Shown: positions 1-8,814, numbered from the stretch's first letter. The stretch is DNA of 64,000 bases from Prado023 sp963798745 (GCA_963798745.1 CAWCUF010000003.1:124001-188000), one strand, 5' to 3'. Notes: generated by a model from the letters alone, not told the origin. Translations and numbers: made by a program.

Positions 1-482
1 AGCACCACTGTGCCTTGCGCTGCCTCGCCGACCTCGATGACCACGTGCCCGAACTGGGCGCCCGAACCCGCAGCGCTCAGGTCCAGGTGCACCGACCCGG
101 CGGCAGTGTGCGCCGGGATCGTGACGATCGCGGCACGGGTGGCCGAGGCGTAGGTCTGGGCGGCGACCCGGTCGGTGGGCGTGTACCAGGCGCCCACCCG
201 CGAGTCGTCGTGGTCGACGACCTCGACGGTGGCACCGGTGGCCGACCAGTCGGTCGCCAGGTCTGTCACCCCGGCGTCCGCTGCGGTGCCGTCGTGCAGC
301 CCACGCAACCGTGCCAGCGGGGTGAATCGCCACTCCTCCTCGCGGCCGTGGGGCACCGGGAAGGCACTGGGGTCGCGGGAGACGATGCGCGGGGCAAGGT
401 CGTGTGCGGGAGCGTCGAGGGTGACCTCATCTCGGACTGGCCGGACAGGACCCGTCTCGCGCTCGGTGATCGTGGTCGACAT
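1..482 (-). CDS. sufD: SufD, Fe-S cluster assembly scaffold subunit (N-terminal part, runs off the left edge)
   Basis: About 160 codons are visible and the frame stays open to base 1. SufD partners SufB and SufC in the SufBCD scaffold that builds Fe-S clusters in the cytosol. The translated N-terminus begins MSTTITERETG and contains the SufD-like stretch HGREEEWRFTPLARLRGLH near residues 47-65. The ATG (482-480) overlaps the sufB stop in a TGATG arrangement, so the two are translationally coupled. sufC, sufS and sufU are expected further left but lie outside the window. Confidence 0.9.
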   Translation of the reverse strand, partial: MSTTITERETGPVRPVRDEVTLDAPAHDLAPRIVSRDPSAFPVPHGREEEWRFTPLARLRGLHDGTAADAGVTDLATDWSATGATVEVVDHDDSRVGAWYTPTDRVAAQTYASATRAAIVTIPAHTAAGSVHLDLSAAGSGAQFGHVVIEVGEAAQGTVV

Positions 483-1891
483 CAGCCGACGGCCCCTTCC
501 ATCTGCAGCTCGATCAGGCGGTTCAGCTCGAGGGCGTACTCCATGGGCAGCTCGCGCGCGATGGGCTCGACGAACCCGCGCACGATCATGGCCATGGCCT
601 CCTCCTCGGTCATCCCGCGACTCATCAGGTAGAACAACTGGTCCTCGGAGACCCGGCTGACCGTGGCCTCGTGGCCCATCGCGACGTCGTCGGTGCGCAC
701 GTCGACGTACGGGTAGGTGTCCGAGCGGGAGATGTCATCGACGAGCAGCGCGTCGCAGCGCACGGTCGACTTCGAGTGGTGCGCCTGCTCCTGCACCTGG
801 ACCAGGCCGCGGTAGGAGGTGCGCCCGCCGCCACGGGCGACCGACTTGCTCACGATCGCCGAGGACGTGTACGGCGCGGCGTGCACCATCTTCGACCCGG
901 CGTCCTGGTGCTGGCCCTCGCCGGCGAACGCGATCGACAGTGTCTCGCCCTTGGCGTGCGCGCCCATCAGCCACACGGCCGGGTACTTCATGGTGACCTT
1001 CGAGCCGATGTTGCCGTCGATCCATTCCATCGTGGCGCCCTCGTGGGCCACGGCCCGCTTGGTGACCAGGTTGTAGACGTTGTTCGACCAGTTCTGGATG
1101 GTCGTGTACCGGCAGCGCGCGTCCTTCTTCACGATGATCTCCACGACCGCGGAGTGCAGCGAGTCACTGGAGTAGATGGGGGCCGTGCAGCCCTCGACGT
1201 AGTGCACGTAGGCGCCCTCGTCGACGATGATCAGCGTCCGCTCGAACTGTCCCATGTTCTCGGTGTTGATCCGGAAGTAGGCCTGAAGCGGGATCTCGAC
1301 CTGCACGCCGGGCGGCACGTAGATGAACGACCCGCCGGACCAGACCGAGGTGTTGAGGGCGGCGAACTTGTTGTCCCCGACCGGGATCACGGTGCCGAAG
1401 TACTCCTTGAACAGCTCCTCGTGCTCCTTGAGCGCGGTGTCGGTGTCCAGGAACAGCACACCCTGCTCCTCGAGATCCTCGCGGATCTTGTGATAGACGA
1501 CCTCGGACTCGTACTGCGCGGCCACGCCCGCGACCAGACGCTGCTTCTCGGCCTCCGGGATGCCGAGGCGGTCGTAGGTGTTCTTGATGTCCTCGGGCAG
1601 GTCCTCCCAACTGGTGGCCTGCTTCTCTGTGGAGCGCACGAAGTACTTGATGTTGTCGAAGTCGATCCCCGACAGGTCAGCGCCCCACGGCGGCATGGGC
1701 TTGCGGTCGAACAGGCGCAGGCCCTTGAGGCGCAGGTCCAGCATCCACTGCGGCTCCGACTTCAGGGTGGAGATGTTGCGCACGACGGCCTCGGAGAGCC
1801 CGCGCTTGGCCGTGGCTCCCGCCGTGTCCGTGTCGGCCCAGCCGTACTCGTACGTGCCCAGTCCCTCGAGCTGCTCGGTATTGACGCTCAC
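482..1891 (-). CDS. sufB: SufB, Fe-S cluster assembly scaffold protein
   Basis: 469 aa, the usual SufB length. SufB forms the SufB-SufC-SufD complex on which sulfide and iron are assembled into a cluster before transfer to apoproteins. The body shows the family signature (SIYVPPGV-type region FIYVPPGVQVEIPLQAYFRI, EGCTAPIYSSDSLHSAVVEI, and STVRCDALLVDDISRSDTYP near the C-terminus). The open frame extends far upstream, but the GTG at 1891 overlaps the sufR stop (GTGA), is preceded by GGAAGGACC and begins VSVNTEQLEG, so the upstream extension is an artefact. It is the second gene of sufR-sufB-sufD. Confidence 0.95.
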   Translation of the reverse strand: MSVNTEQLEGLGTYEYGWADTDTAGATAKRGLSEAVVRNISTLKSEPQWMLDLRLKGLRLFDRKPMPPWGADLSGIDFDNIKYFVRSTEKQATSWEDLPEDIKNTYDRLGIPEAEKQRLVAGVAAQYESEVVYHKIREDLEEQGVLFLDTDTALKEHEELFKEYFGTVIPVGDNKFAALNTSVWSGGSFIYVPPGVQVEIPLQAYFRINTENMGQFERTLIIVDEGAYVHYVEGCTAPIYSSDSLHSAVVEIIVKKDARCRYTTIQNWSNNVYNLVTKRAVAHEGATMEWIDGNIGSKVTMKYPAVWLMGAHAKGETLSIAFAGEGQHQDAGSKMVHAAPYTSSAIVSKSVARGGGRTSYRGLVQVQEQAHHSKSTVRCDALLVDDISRSDTYPYVDVRTDDVAMGHEATVSRVSEDQLFYLMSRGMTEEEAMAMIVRGFVEPIARELPMEYALELNRLIELQMEGAVG

Positions 1892-2592
1892 GCGGAGGTC
1901 CTTCCATCGGTGGTGGCCGCTTCGAGGGCGCCCTCGCGCCCGCCGATCGCGGTGGGGATGTGCGTCGTGCAGACGCCGTCGCCATGCGCCAATGTCGCCA
2001 GTCGCATGACGTGGGTGCCCAGGAGACGCCCGAAGGCCTCGGTCTCGGCCTCGCAGAACTGCGGGAACTCCGCCGCGACGTGCGCGACGGGGCAGTTGTG
2101 CTGGCAGAGCTGGACACCGTTGCCGGTGGGGGTGACCACGGCCGCGTAGCCGCCGGCCGTGAGGGCGTCGGCGAGCAGCTCGACCCGCTCCCCCGGGTCG
2201 GTACCGGCCTCGAGCAGGTCGGCGTACTGCGCCTCCATCTCGGCCACCCGGCGCCGGGCGAACTCCATGACCGCATCGGGCCCACTGGTCTCGGCCAGGA
2301 ACCGAAGGGCACCCACGGCGACGTCGTCGTAGGCGTTGCCGAAGTGGTCCCGCCCGGCCTGGGTGAGGTGGTAGTAGCGCGCAGGGCGGCCTCGCCCCCG
2401 CCGGCGGTTGTCCGGGCCGTACTGCGGCCGGTCGGCTGCCTGGACCAGTCCGGCCTCGACGAGGTCGTCCATGTGCTTGCGCACCGCCGCACCACTGAGT
2501 GCGAGTCGCTGCGCCAACTCCGCGACGGTGGCCGGGCCACCGTCGAGGATGGCCCGGGCGGCTCGCGCTGGCGCTCCTGTCAGGATTTCCAC
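1888..2592 (-). CDS. sufR: SufR-type Fe-S-sensing transcriptional repressor of the suf operon
   Basis: 234 aa. An N-terminal winged helix-turn-helix (residues about 5-75, AELAQRLALSGAAVRKHMDDL, then the arginine-rich wing NRRRGRGRPARYY) is followed by a C-terminal half with conserved cysteines in LCQHNCPVAHVAAEFPQFC plus a later Cys in GVCTTHIP, the pattern expected for a cluster-binding SufR that represses suf transcription when holding an Fe-S cluster. It is the promoter-proximal gene of the suf operon, as in other actinobacteria, and its stop overlaps the sufB start. GTG start at 2592 lies 6 nt after a -10-like AACAAT, so its mRNA is probably leaderless. Confidence 0.9.
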   Translation of the reverse strand: MEILTGAPARAARAILDGGPATVAELAQRLALSGAAVRKHMDDLVEAGLVQAADRPQYGPDNRRRGRGRPARYYHLTQAGRDHFGNAYDDVAVGALRFLAETSGPDAVMEFARRRVAEMEAQYADLLEAGTDPGERVELLADALTAGGYAAVVTPTGNGVQLCQHNCPVAHVAAEFPQFCEAETEAFGRLLGTHVMRLATLAHGDGVCTTHIPTAIGGREGALEAATTDGRTSA

Positions 2593-2630
2593 AACCCCAT
2601 TGTTGCGTATTTCCTCCGAAGTGCAAACAA
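2590..2630 (-). promoter_or_regulatory. Probable sufR-sufB-sufD promoter with an operator-like inverted repeat
   Basis: On the minus strand a -35-like TTGCAC (2626-2621), a 16-nt spacer and a -10-like AACAAT (2604-2599) sit 6 nt before the sufR GTG. An imperfect inverted repeat, TTGTTGC (2600-2606) and GCAAACAA (2623-2630), brackets the two promoter elements. That position would suit autorepression by SufR, but the operator assignment is inference. Confidence 0.45.
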
Positions 2631-2701
2631 CCCCCCGCCCTGGCCCTCCGGCTGCGCGGGGCGGGCGGGGCCGGGGTCGCGCTGGGTGCGCGGGCCGGAC
2701 C

Positions 2702-2718
2702 TAGACTTCTGCACCGTG
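2702..2718 (+). promoter_or_regulatory. -10 element and leaderless start of the ABC-2 transporter operon
   Basis: TAGACT (2702-2707) fits the actinobacterial -10 consensus TAnnnT and lies 8 nt before the GTG start at 2716. No Shine-Dalgarno sequence precedes that start, so transcription probably begins at or next to the start codon. Confidence 0.45.
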
Positions 2719-3699
2719 CCCACTGCTGCCCTCGACATCCGCGGACTCACGATGCGCTATGCGGGGCGCGCGGTGGTCGACGACCTGTCGCTGAGCGCAC
2801 AGCTGGCGCAGATCACCGTCGTCCTGGGGCCCAACGGAGCCGGCAAGACCACCACGATCGAGACCGCCGAGGGCTTCCGCCTACCGCATGCCGGCTCGGT
2901 GCGTGTGCTGGGCCGCGACCCACGAACTGATCGGGCTGAGGTGGCGCCCCGGGTCGGCGTGATGCTCCAGTCCGGTGGGGTCTGGCCCGCGCTGCGGGCC
3001 GCCGACATGCTCGAGCATGTCGCCCGGCTGTACGCGAACCCGCTTCCGCCGTCGGCGCTGCTCGCCCGGCTGGGGATGACCCACGTGGCCCGCACCCCGT
3101 ACCGGCGGCTGTCCGGCGGCGAGCAGCAGAAGTTGGCGCTGGCGTGCGCCCTTGTCGGGCGCCCCGAACTGGCCTTCCTCGACGAGCCCACCACCGGGTT
3201 GGACCCGGAGTCGCGGATGTCGGTGTGGGCCTTCCTGAGCGAGCTGCGCGAGGCGGGCGTGGGCATCGTGATGAGCACGCATCTGCTCGACGAGGCCCAG
3301 GCGCTGGCCGACCACGTGGTGGTCATCGACCACGGCCGGGTCGCGGCCAGTGGATCGGTGGCCGGCCTCACCACCGAGACACCGGCGCTGACCTTCCAGA
3401 CCCGGCCGGGACTGCCCGTGGCCGACCTCGCACCCAGGCTGCCGCAGGGCTTGGTCGTCCACGAGAGCGCACCGGGGCACTATCGGGTCCAGGGCGAGAT
3501 CACAGCCGATGTGGTGGCCTCGGTCACCGCATGGTGCGCCGAACTCGGCGCCCTGCCCCAGGAGCTGAGCACCACCGGGGGCACGCTCTCGGATGCCTAC
3601 TTCGAGATCACGGCGCGCAGCCGACCGGCCGAGGGAGCCCGGGGCGCGGACGTCGACGAGCCGGCGCCACGGGCGCGCGGGAAGCGGGGCAGACAATGA
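2716..3699 (+). CDS. ABC-2 type transporter, ATP-binding protein
   Basis: 327 aa from the GTG. Cytosolic ATPase of a two-gene exporter. Walker A is GPNGAGKTTT (near residue 40), the signature is RLSGGEQQKLALA (near 130), Walker B is LAFLDEPTTGLDPE, and the H-loop is MSTHLLDEA. A C-terminal accessory domain of about 100 aa follows. The frame is open upstream, but this GTG gives a normal N-terminus (VPTAALDIRGLTMRYAG). The stop overlaps the permease start (ATGA). In mycobacteria an equivalent ATPase-permease pair lies between sufR and ctaA; the substrate is not known. Confidence 0.9.
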   Translation: MPTAALDIRGLTMRYAGRAVVDDLSLSAQLAQITVVLGPNGAGKTTTIETAEGFRLPHAGSVRVLGRDPRTDRAEVAPRVGVMLQSGGVWPALRAADMLEHVARLYANPLPPSALLARLGMTHVARTPYRRLSGGEQQKLALACALVGRPELAFLDEPTTGLDPESRMSVWAFLSELREAGVGIVMSTHLLDEAQALADHVVVIDHGRVAASGSVAGLTTETPALTFQTRPGLPVADLAPRLPQGLVVHESAPGHYRVQGEITADVVASVTAWCAELGALPQELSTTGGTLSDAYFEITARSRPAEGARGADVDEPAPRARGKRGRQ

Positions 3700-4511
3700 C
3701 CGGCTCGATCCCGGGTGGACCCGGTGATGCGGCTCAGGCGAGCAGCGAGCCCAGCCCGGGACTGGACCTCAGGCCCGCCCCGGGTGCGGCGCCGACCGGG
3801 GCGCGATGGTGGGCCCAGGCCCGGCTCGAATGGCGCCAGCTCATGACCAACGGCGAGCAGTTGCTGCTCACGTTGGTGATCCCGGTCGCGGTGCTGGTGG
3901 GGATCACGTGGACCGGGCTGGCCACGATCGACGAGGCGACCCCGGGCGTGATGGCGTTGGCGATCCTGTCCACGGCGTTCACGGCCACCGCGATCGCCAC
4001 CGGTTTCGAGCGCCGCTCGGGGGTGCTGAAGTTCCTCGGGTCCACTCCCCTGGGGCGCACCGGGCTGCTCGTGGGAAAGACGGGCGCGACCCTGGCGGTG
4101 ATCGGTGCGCAGTTGTTGCTGCTGGCCGCGGTCGCCCTGCTGATGGGGTGGGCGCCGGCGAGTGGCTCGATCCCGCTCGTCCTGGTCGTGGTCCTGCTCG
4201 GTGCCGTCGCGCTGGGCACCTGGGGGGTCGCCCTGGCTGGGCTGTTGCGGGCGGAGGCCACTCTGGCCGTGGCCAACGGGATCTTCCTGCTGCTGCTGTT
4301 CGCCGGCGGCACGGTGCTGCCCGCCGACCGGCTGCCGGGGCCGGTTGGGGCGGTCGTCGGACTGCTGCCCAGCGCCGCCCTCGGCGACGCGCTGCGCGCC
4401 CTGCTCGACCCGAGCAGCAGCTCCGGCCTGCCCGGCGTCGCCCTGCTGATCCTGCTCGGGTGGGCGGCAGCCGGAACAGCCCTGGCGATCCGCACGTTCC
4501 GCTGGGAGTGA
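3696..4511 (+). CDS. ABC-2 type transporter, permease
   Basis: 271 aa. A Pro/Ala-rich cytosolic N-terminus of about 45 residues is followed by six hydrophobic segments, including LLLTLVIPVAVLVGIT, LAVIGAQLLLLAAVALLMGW and IFLLLLFAGGTVLPADRLP, typical of ABC-2 permeases. It is translated by ATGA overlap with the ATPase gene, so the two should form one exporter. Its location beside ctaA hints at a link to cytochrome oxidase or heme supply, but the substrate cannot be read from the sequence. Confidence 0.85.
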   Translation: MTGSIPGGPGDAAQASSEPSPGLDLRPAPGAAPTGARWWAQARLEWRQLMTNGEQLLLTLVIPVAVLVGITWTGLATIDEATPGVMALAILSTAFTATAIATGFERRSGVLKFLGSTPLGRTGLLVGKTGATLAVIGAQLLLLAAVALLMGWAPASGSIPLVLVVVLLGAVALGTWGVALAGLLRAEATLAVANGIFLLLLFAGGTVLPADRLPGPVGAVVGLLPSAALGDALRALLDPSSSSGLPGVALLILLGWAAAGTALAIRTFRWE

Positions 4512-4544
4512 GCCGCCGGGTGCTCGCGGGTGCGGGGGGCGGAT

Positions 4545-4559
4545 TAGGCTTGCGGCGTG
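4545..4559 (+). promoter_or_regulatory. -10 element of ctaA (leaderless)
   Basis: TAGGCT (4545-4550) is followed by 6 nt and then the GTG start of ctaA, with no ribosome-binding site between. This suggests that ctaA has its own promoter despite lying 45 bp behind the permease gene. Confidence 0.45.
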
Positions 4560-5510
4560 CTCGCTTCCGACAGTCCGACCCGCACCTCTGTTCCTACCGC
4601 GCCCTCCCCGGTCGGCACGGGGACGCGCCGCATCTTCATGGCCAACCTGGTCGTCCAGATCGGCATCGTCGTCACCGGCGGTCTGGTCCGGGTGACCGGC
4701 TCGGGTCTGGGCTGCCCGACCTGGCCGGAGTGCGTGGACGGCTCGCTGGTCCCGACCCAGGGCCAGGCGGAGGCGTTCCACAAGTACATCGAGTTCGGCA
4801 ACCGGTTGCTGACGTTCGTCCTGGGCATCCTGGCGATCGCCGCGGTCGTCGCAGCGCTCCGGCTGCGCTCCCGGTGGCAGCGCGAGGGCGCGGCGGTACG
4901 CCGACCCCTGCTCCTGCTGGCCGCGGTCCCGCTGCTGGGCACACTCGCCCAGGCGCTGCTCGGCGGCGTGACGGTGCTGACCGGGCTGCATCCGCTGATC
5001 GTCGCGGCGCACCTGCTGCTGTCGATGACGATCATCGCCGGGTGCGTCGTGCTGGTCCATCGGGCCGCTGAGCCCGGCGACCAGCCCGTGCGCCGGCTGG
5101 TCCGGGGCGAGATCCGGGTCCTGTCCCAGGTGCTCGTGGCCACAGCCGCCGCGGTGGTCGTGCTGGGCACGATCGTCACCGGGGCGGGCCCGCACTCCGG
5201 GGACACCGATGTGGAGCATCGCCTGCCGATCGACGTGCGGACCGCAGCCTGGCTGCACGCCGACGTGGTGCTGCTGTTCGTGGGCCTGCTGGTGGCCATG
5301 TGGCTCGCCCTGCGCCTCACCGACGGGCCGGCACCCGCGCGCTGGTGGTCGCATGCATTGCTGGGGTTGGCGGTCGTCCAGGGGATCGTGGGCTACACGC
5401 AGTGGTTCGCCGGCGTGCCGTGGGCACTGGTGGTGCTGCACATGCTGCTGGCCTGCCTGGTCTGGGTCGCCACGATCAAGACGCACCTGAGCCTGCGCGC
5501 CCGCGGCTGA
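4557..5510 (+). CDS. ctaA: Heme A synthase (COX15/CtaA family)
   Basis: 317 aa integral membrane protein that oxidises the heme O methyl group to make heme A for the aa3 oxidase. About eight membrane helices are visible. Candidate heme-ligand histidines occur in HKYIEFGNRLLTF, LHPLIVAAHLLLSM, VEHRLP...WLHADVVLL and VVLHMLLACLVW. The N-terminal GLVRVTGSGLGCPTWPECVDG carries the cysteine pair typical of actinobacterial CtaA. It works with CtaB (8815-9753), which supplies heme O. The last 35 bp overlap the 3' end of the convergent Pro/Ser/Thr-rich gene. Confidence 0.93.
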   Translation: MLASDSPTRTSVPTAPSPVGTGTRRIFMANLVVQIGIVVTGGLVRVTGSGLGCPTWPECVDGSLVPTQGQAEAFHKYIEFGNRLLTFVLGILAIAAVVAALRLRSRWQREGAAVRRPLLLLAAVPLLGTLAQALLGGVTVLTGLHPLIVAAHLLLSMTIIAGCVVLVHRAAEPGDQPVRRLVRGEIRVLSQVLVATAAAVVVLGTIVTGAGPHSGDTDVEHRLPIDVRTAAWLHADVVLLFVGLLVAMWLALRLTDGPAPARWWSHALLGLAVVQGIVGYTQWFAGVPWALVVLHMLLACLVWVATIKTHLSLRARG

Positions 5511-6549
5511 GCCCACACTCCGGGCCGGACGCCCGCGACTGAGCGCACGCTCCGGGCCGGGCACCTGCGGCGATCCCCCGCTCGCCCTGCTTCAGCAGGA
5601 ACGCTGCCGACCGCTGCTCAGCGTGGGCGCGCCGCGTGACGCGCGCGGTGGCGGTGTCCCGGGATGGCGTCGCCACGCCTGGCGAATCCAGCGCTGCCGT
5701 GGCCGACGCGTCGGCGCCGGGGTTGCCCGCTGGGCTGAGGGTCCGCGAGGGCTCGGAGCCCAGGCCGGGCGCTGAGCTGGACGTCGCCGAGCCCGCGGGA
5801 CGGGAGGCGGCCGTCGGGGTCGGTGACGGGATCGGACTCGCGGTCGGCGTCGCCGTGGGATGCTCAGGGCTGGGCGTGGCGAGGGGCGCCGGCGGGGAGG
5901 ACAGCGCCGGGGCGGACGGGGTTCGACTGGGGAGGACCGGCGCGGAAGTCGGTGACGGCACGGGGCTCGAGTCACTCGGACCGGGCGCCGTCGGCGATCC
6001 GCTCGGCGCTGGGGTCGAAGGCCGCCAGCCCTCCGGTGTCGGTGAGCCGGAGGTTCCCGGCGATCCCGTGGCCTCCGGCGATTCGGTGGCCTGCGCTGAC
6101 GGGGCTTCGGGCGAGACGATTCCGGCACCGCTCACTGCCGCGGGCGTCGCACCTGACGGCGCGGGGCTCCGGCCGGCCCGAGCCTGGGCCGAGGGTCGCG
6201 GGGTCGAGCGTGCTTCTGCACTCGGGCCGGGTGCGCCACCGCGGCCAGTGGGTATCACCCCGAGCACCGTGGTGCGCCTCGACGATGCCGAGAAGCTGGC
6301 AGGGCCTCGGGCGTCCGGCGCGCGCGGGGGCGCGGCCGCGAGCGCTGAGGGCACTGCGGCCAGGGTCGCCAGGGGTTGCAATTCTGCGTCGGGCTCGTCC
6401 AGGAGGCGCTCCACCTCGGCCGGTGACAGGACCCGCACCGGTGAATCGGTGACCACGCTGCGCACCGCGGAGACCGCGGTCAGCCCCACTGCTGCGGATC
6501 CGAGCGCCACCACTGTCCACGCGGCGACGGACAGCGAGCGGTACCTCAT
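5476..6549 (-). CDS. Exported or membrane-anchored Pro/Ser/Thr-rich protein of unknown function
   Basis: 357 aa, not recognised. Residues 1-35 form an N-terminal hydrophobic segment (WTVVALGSAAVGLTAVSAV) that can serve as a signal peptide or anchor. A short ordered stretch, VRVLSPAEVERLLDEP, follows, and then about 250 residues are dominated by Pro, Ser, Thr, Ala and Gly, as in cell-wall-spanning or O-mannosylated regions. It is divergent from the response regulator gene with a 136-bp shared upstream region, so it may be a target or accessory of that two-component system. A CACACT hexamer lies 6 nt before the ATG. Low-complexity GC-rich DNA also keeps other frames open here, so the C-terminal extent is uncertain. 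Confidence 0.55.
   Translation of the reverse strand: MRYRSLSVAAWTVVALGSAAVGLTAVSAVRSVVTDSPVRVLSPAEVERLLDEPDAELQPLATLAAVPSALAAAPPRAPDARGPASFSASSRRTTVLGVIPTGRGGAPGPSAEARSTPRPSAQARAGRSPAPSGATPAAVSGAGIVSPEAPSAQATESPEATGSPGTSGSPTPEGWRPSTPAPSGSPTAPGPSDSSPVPSPTSAPVLPSRTPSAPALSSPPAPLATPSPEHPTATPTASPIPSPTPTAASRPAGSATSSSAPGLGSEPSRTLSPAGNPGADASATAALDSPGVATPSRDTATARVTRRAHAEQRSAAFLLKQGERGIAAGARPGACAQSRASGPECGLSRGRAGSGAS
5501..5565 (+). repeat. Tandem duplication of the ctaA 3' end
   Basis: The end of ctaA with its stop codon is followed by an imperfect second copy 32 bp later. Each copy contains CTGAGC (5507 and 5539) and CTCCGGGCCGG. On the other strand this sequence encodes the C-terminus of the Pro/Ser/Thr-rich protein. 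Confidence 0.55.
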
Positions 6550-6673
6550 GGCATCAGTGTGCCCCCCTTTGCCCCCAAACCTCCACCAAGGGGGGCCCGT
6601 CCGACACGTCGAAGATCACCGTTGGTCGCGAACCGCCCGCGGTGAGTTGCCGGGCTCAGGGCGTCCCAGCGTC

Positions 6674-6688
6674 TACGGTGGGGTCATG
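6674..6688 (+). promoter_or_regulatory. -10 element of the two-component system operon (leaderless)
   Basis: TACGGT (6674-6679), 6 nt, then the ATG of the response regulator. The same hexamer and spacing occur before uvrB. Confidence 0.45.
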
Positions 6689-7363
6689 TCACGAGTGCTG
6701 GTGGTGGAGGACGACCCGGGTATTCGCTCGGCGCTGATCCATGCCCTGTCCGATCGCGGACACGCCGTGGACTCCGCACCGAGTGCGATGACCGGCCTGC
6801 AGCAGGCAATCAGCGGGGACCCGGACATGGTGATCCTGGACCTCGGCCTGCCCGACCTCGACGGCGTCGAGCTGCTGCGGATGCTGCGCGCGGTCAGCAC
6901 AACCCCGGTGATCGTGGCCACCGCACGCGACGACGAGGAGCAGGTGGTCCGCGCGCTGGACTCCGGCGCCGACGACTACGTGATCAAGCCGTTCTCCGCG
7001 GCCGCGCTCGACGCGCGCATCCGGGCCGTCCTGCGCCGCGCCGCCAGCACCGCCCCGAGCAGCGCGCTGGCCGTCGGCGGGCTGGCCCTGGACACCCGGG
7101 GCCGCACCGCCACCCTCGATGACCAGGCGCTCGAGCTCAGCCCGCGCGAGTTCGACCTGCTCGCCTACCTCATGGCCCGCCCCGGCGAAGTGGTCACCAA
7201 GCGGGAACTGCTCGCCGAGGTCTGGCGCGTCTCGTACGGGGGCGGCGAGAAGACCGTCGACGTGCACCTGTCCTGGTTGCGCCGCAAGCTCGGCGAGACC
7301 GCCCAGGAGCCCCGCTACCTGCATACGGTGCGGGGCGTGGGCGTGAAGCTGGTGGAGCCGTGA
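6686..7363 (+). CDS. Response regulator, OmpR/PhoB family
   Basis: 225 aa. An N-terminal receiver domain (MSRVLVVEDDPGIRSAL) has the phospho-acceptor Asp in MVILDLGLPDLDGVELLR (about residue 52) and the conserved Lys in DDYVIKPFSAAAL. The C-terminal winged helix (about 130-225) has LSPREFDLLAYLMARPGEVV and ends with YLHTVRGVGVKL, typical of OmpR-type DNA-binding domains. The sensor kinase gene follows 4 bp later. The frame is open far upstream, but the ATG at 6686 is the only sensible start. Confidence 0.92.
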   Translation: MSRVLVVEDDPGIRSALIHALSDRGHAVDSAPSAMTGLQQAISGDPDMVILDLGLPDLDGVELLRMLRAVSTTPVIVATARDDEEQVVRALDSGADDYVIKPFSAAALDARIRAVLRRAASTAPSSALAVGGLALDTRGRTATLDDQALELSPREFDLLAYLMARPGEVVTKRELLAEVWRVSYGGGEKTVDVHLSWLRRKLGETAQEPRYLHTVRGVGVKLVEP

Positions 7364-7367
7364 ACCG

Positions 7368-8645
7368 GTGCGCCGTCGCATCCTGCTGACCCTGCTGGCC
7401 TCGACCTCGGTCGTGCTGGTGGCGTTCCTCGTGCCGTTGCTCGTCTACGTGGACGACTTCGCCATCGATCGGGCCCAGCGTGAACTGGTGCTGCAGATCC
7501 AGCCGGTGGTCGCCCGCATCCCGGTGGCCGAGCCGGCCGAGCTCGACGCGCTGCTGCTGGCCTTCACCGCACGCAGCGGCCACCCGGCCACCGTGTACCT
7601 GGCCGACGACACAGCCCTGGGTACGCCGCGGCCGGTCGACCCGTCGGTGACGCTCGCGCGCGACAGGGGTGCTTTCTTCGCCGAAGCCGGGGGTGGGCGG
7701 GACCTGCTGGTGCCGGTCTACACCGACGACGGTGAGGTCGTGCTGCGCGTCTTCGTCGCCGAGGGCACCCTCACCGGGGAGGTCCGGCGTTCGCAGGCCA
7801 TCCTCCTGGTCGTCGGCCTCGGGTTGCTGGTGCTCTCGGTGGGGCTCGGCCTGCTGCTCGCCCGAGCCTTCCTGCGCCCGATCAGCCGGCTGGGCGCCAC
7901 CGCCGAACAGCTCGCGGCCGGTGAGCTGGAGGCACGCGTGCCGCCGAGTGACATCTCCGAGATCGACCAGGCAGGCATCGCCCTCAACCGCCTCGCCGGC
8001 CGGGTGGACGAACTGCTCGGCCTGGAGCGGGAGGAGGTCGCCGACCTCGCCCACCGGCTGCGCACCCCGGTGGCCGCCCTGCGCCTGGACTCCGAGGCGT
8101 TGCCTGCGGATGAGGCCTGCGACCGGCTGCGCGACAACGTCGACCGGCTGGAACGGATGGTCGACGAGGTGATCCGGGAGGCGCGCCGACCGGTCCGCTC
8201 CGCATTGCCAGCCAGCGCCGACCTGGCCGCGGTGGCCCGCGAGCGGGCCGCCTTCTGGGCGGTGCTGGCCGAGGACCAGGATCGCGACCTGGTGACCGAC
8301 ATCCCGCCGCTGCCGCTGTTCGTCCCCGTGCCGGTGCGCGACCTCGGCGACGCGCTGGACGCGCTGGTGGGCAACGTCTTCGCGCACACCGGCGACGGGG
8401 TCGGCTTCCGGGTGGCCGTCGGCGCGAGCGCGGGTCCCACGGCCTGGTTGGAGGTCTCGGACAACGGGCCGGGGATGCCCTCGCAGGACGTCCTGGCCCG
8501 TGGGCTGTCGGTGGCCGGCTCCACCGGGCTGGGCCTGGACATCGCGCGTCGACTGGCAGAGCGGGCCGGCGGCACGATCGTGGTCGGCACCTCGCCCAGC
8601 GGCGGCGCCCGAGTCCGCCTGACGATGCCCACCGCAACGAGCTGA
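7368..8645 (+). CDS. Sensor histidine kinase with HAMP domain
   Basis: 425 aa membrane kinase paired with the preceding regulator. An N-terminal helix (ILLTLLASTSVVLVAFLVPLLVY), an extracytoplasmic sensor region of about 110 residues and a second helix (AILLVVGLGLLVLSVGLGLLLA) lead into a HAMP segment (RPISRLGATAEQLAAGELEARV). The H-box is EEVADLAHRLRTPVAALRLD (phospho-acceptor His near residue 230). The N-box is replaced by DALVGNVFAHTGDG, followed by SDNGPGMP and STGLGLDIARRLAE. The stimulus is unknown. GTG start, 4 bp after the regulator stop. Confidence 0.9.
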   Translation: MRRRILLTLLASTSVVLVAFLVPLLVYVDDFAIDRAQRELVLQIQPVVARIPVAEPAELDALLLAFTARSGHPATVYLADDTALGTPRPVDPSVTLARDRGAFFAEAGGGRDLLVPVYTDDGEVVLRVFVAEGTLTGEVRRSQAILLVVGLGLLVLSVGLGLLLARAFLRPISRLGATAEQLAAGELEARVPPSDISEIDQAGIALNRLAGRVDELLGLEREEVADLAHRLRTPVAALRLDSEALPADEACDRLRDNVDRLERMVDEVIREARRPVRSALPASADLAAVARERAAFWAVLAEDQDRDLVTDIPPLPLFVPVPVRDLGDALDALVGNVFAHTGDGVGFRVAVGASAGPTAWLEVSDNGPGMPSQDVLARGLSVAGSTGLGLDIARRLAERAGGTIVVGTSPSGGARVRLTMPTATS

Positions 8646-8814
8646 GCCGGCTGCACCGCCTGCGCTGCCGTCCGAGCCGGAACGTGCCCCTCGCCGGGCG
8701 TGCGGTCCGGCCTGCGTGCGGGATCAACCTGGCACGCTGTCGCCCCACATGCAGCAAGCCGTTCCCAGATTGATGCGCGCCGACTCGGCGGTGGCGGTGG
8801 GAGGAGTGCGGCCG

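Noticed and set aside
3597..5564. A minus-strand open frame of 655 codons opposite the permease and ctaA
   Set aside because: Gln/Arg/Gly-rich shadow frame without domains; the plus strand carries recognised genes.
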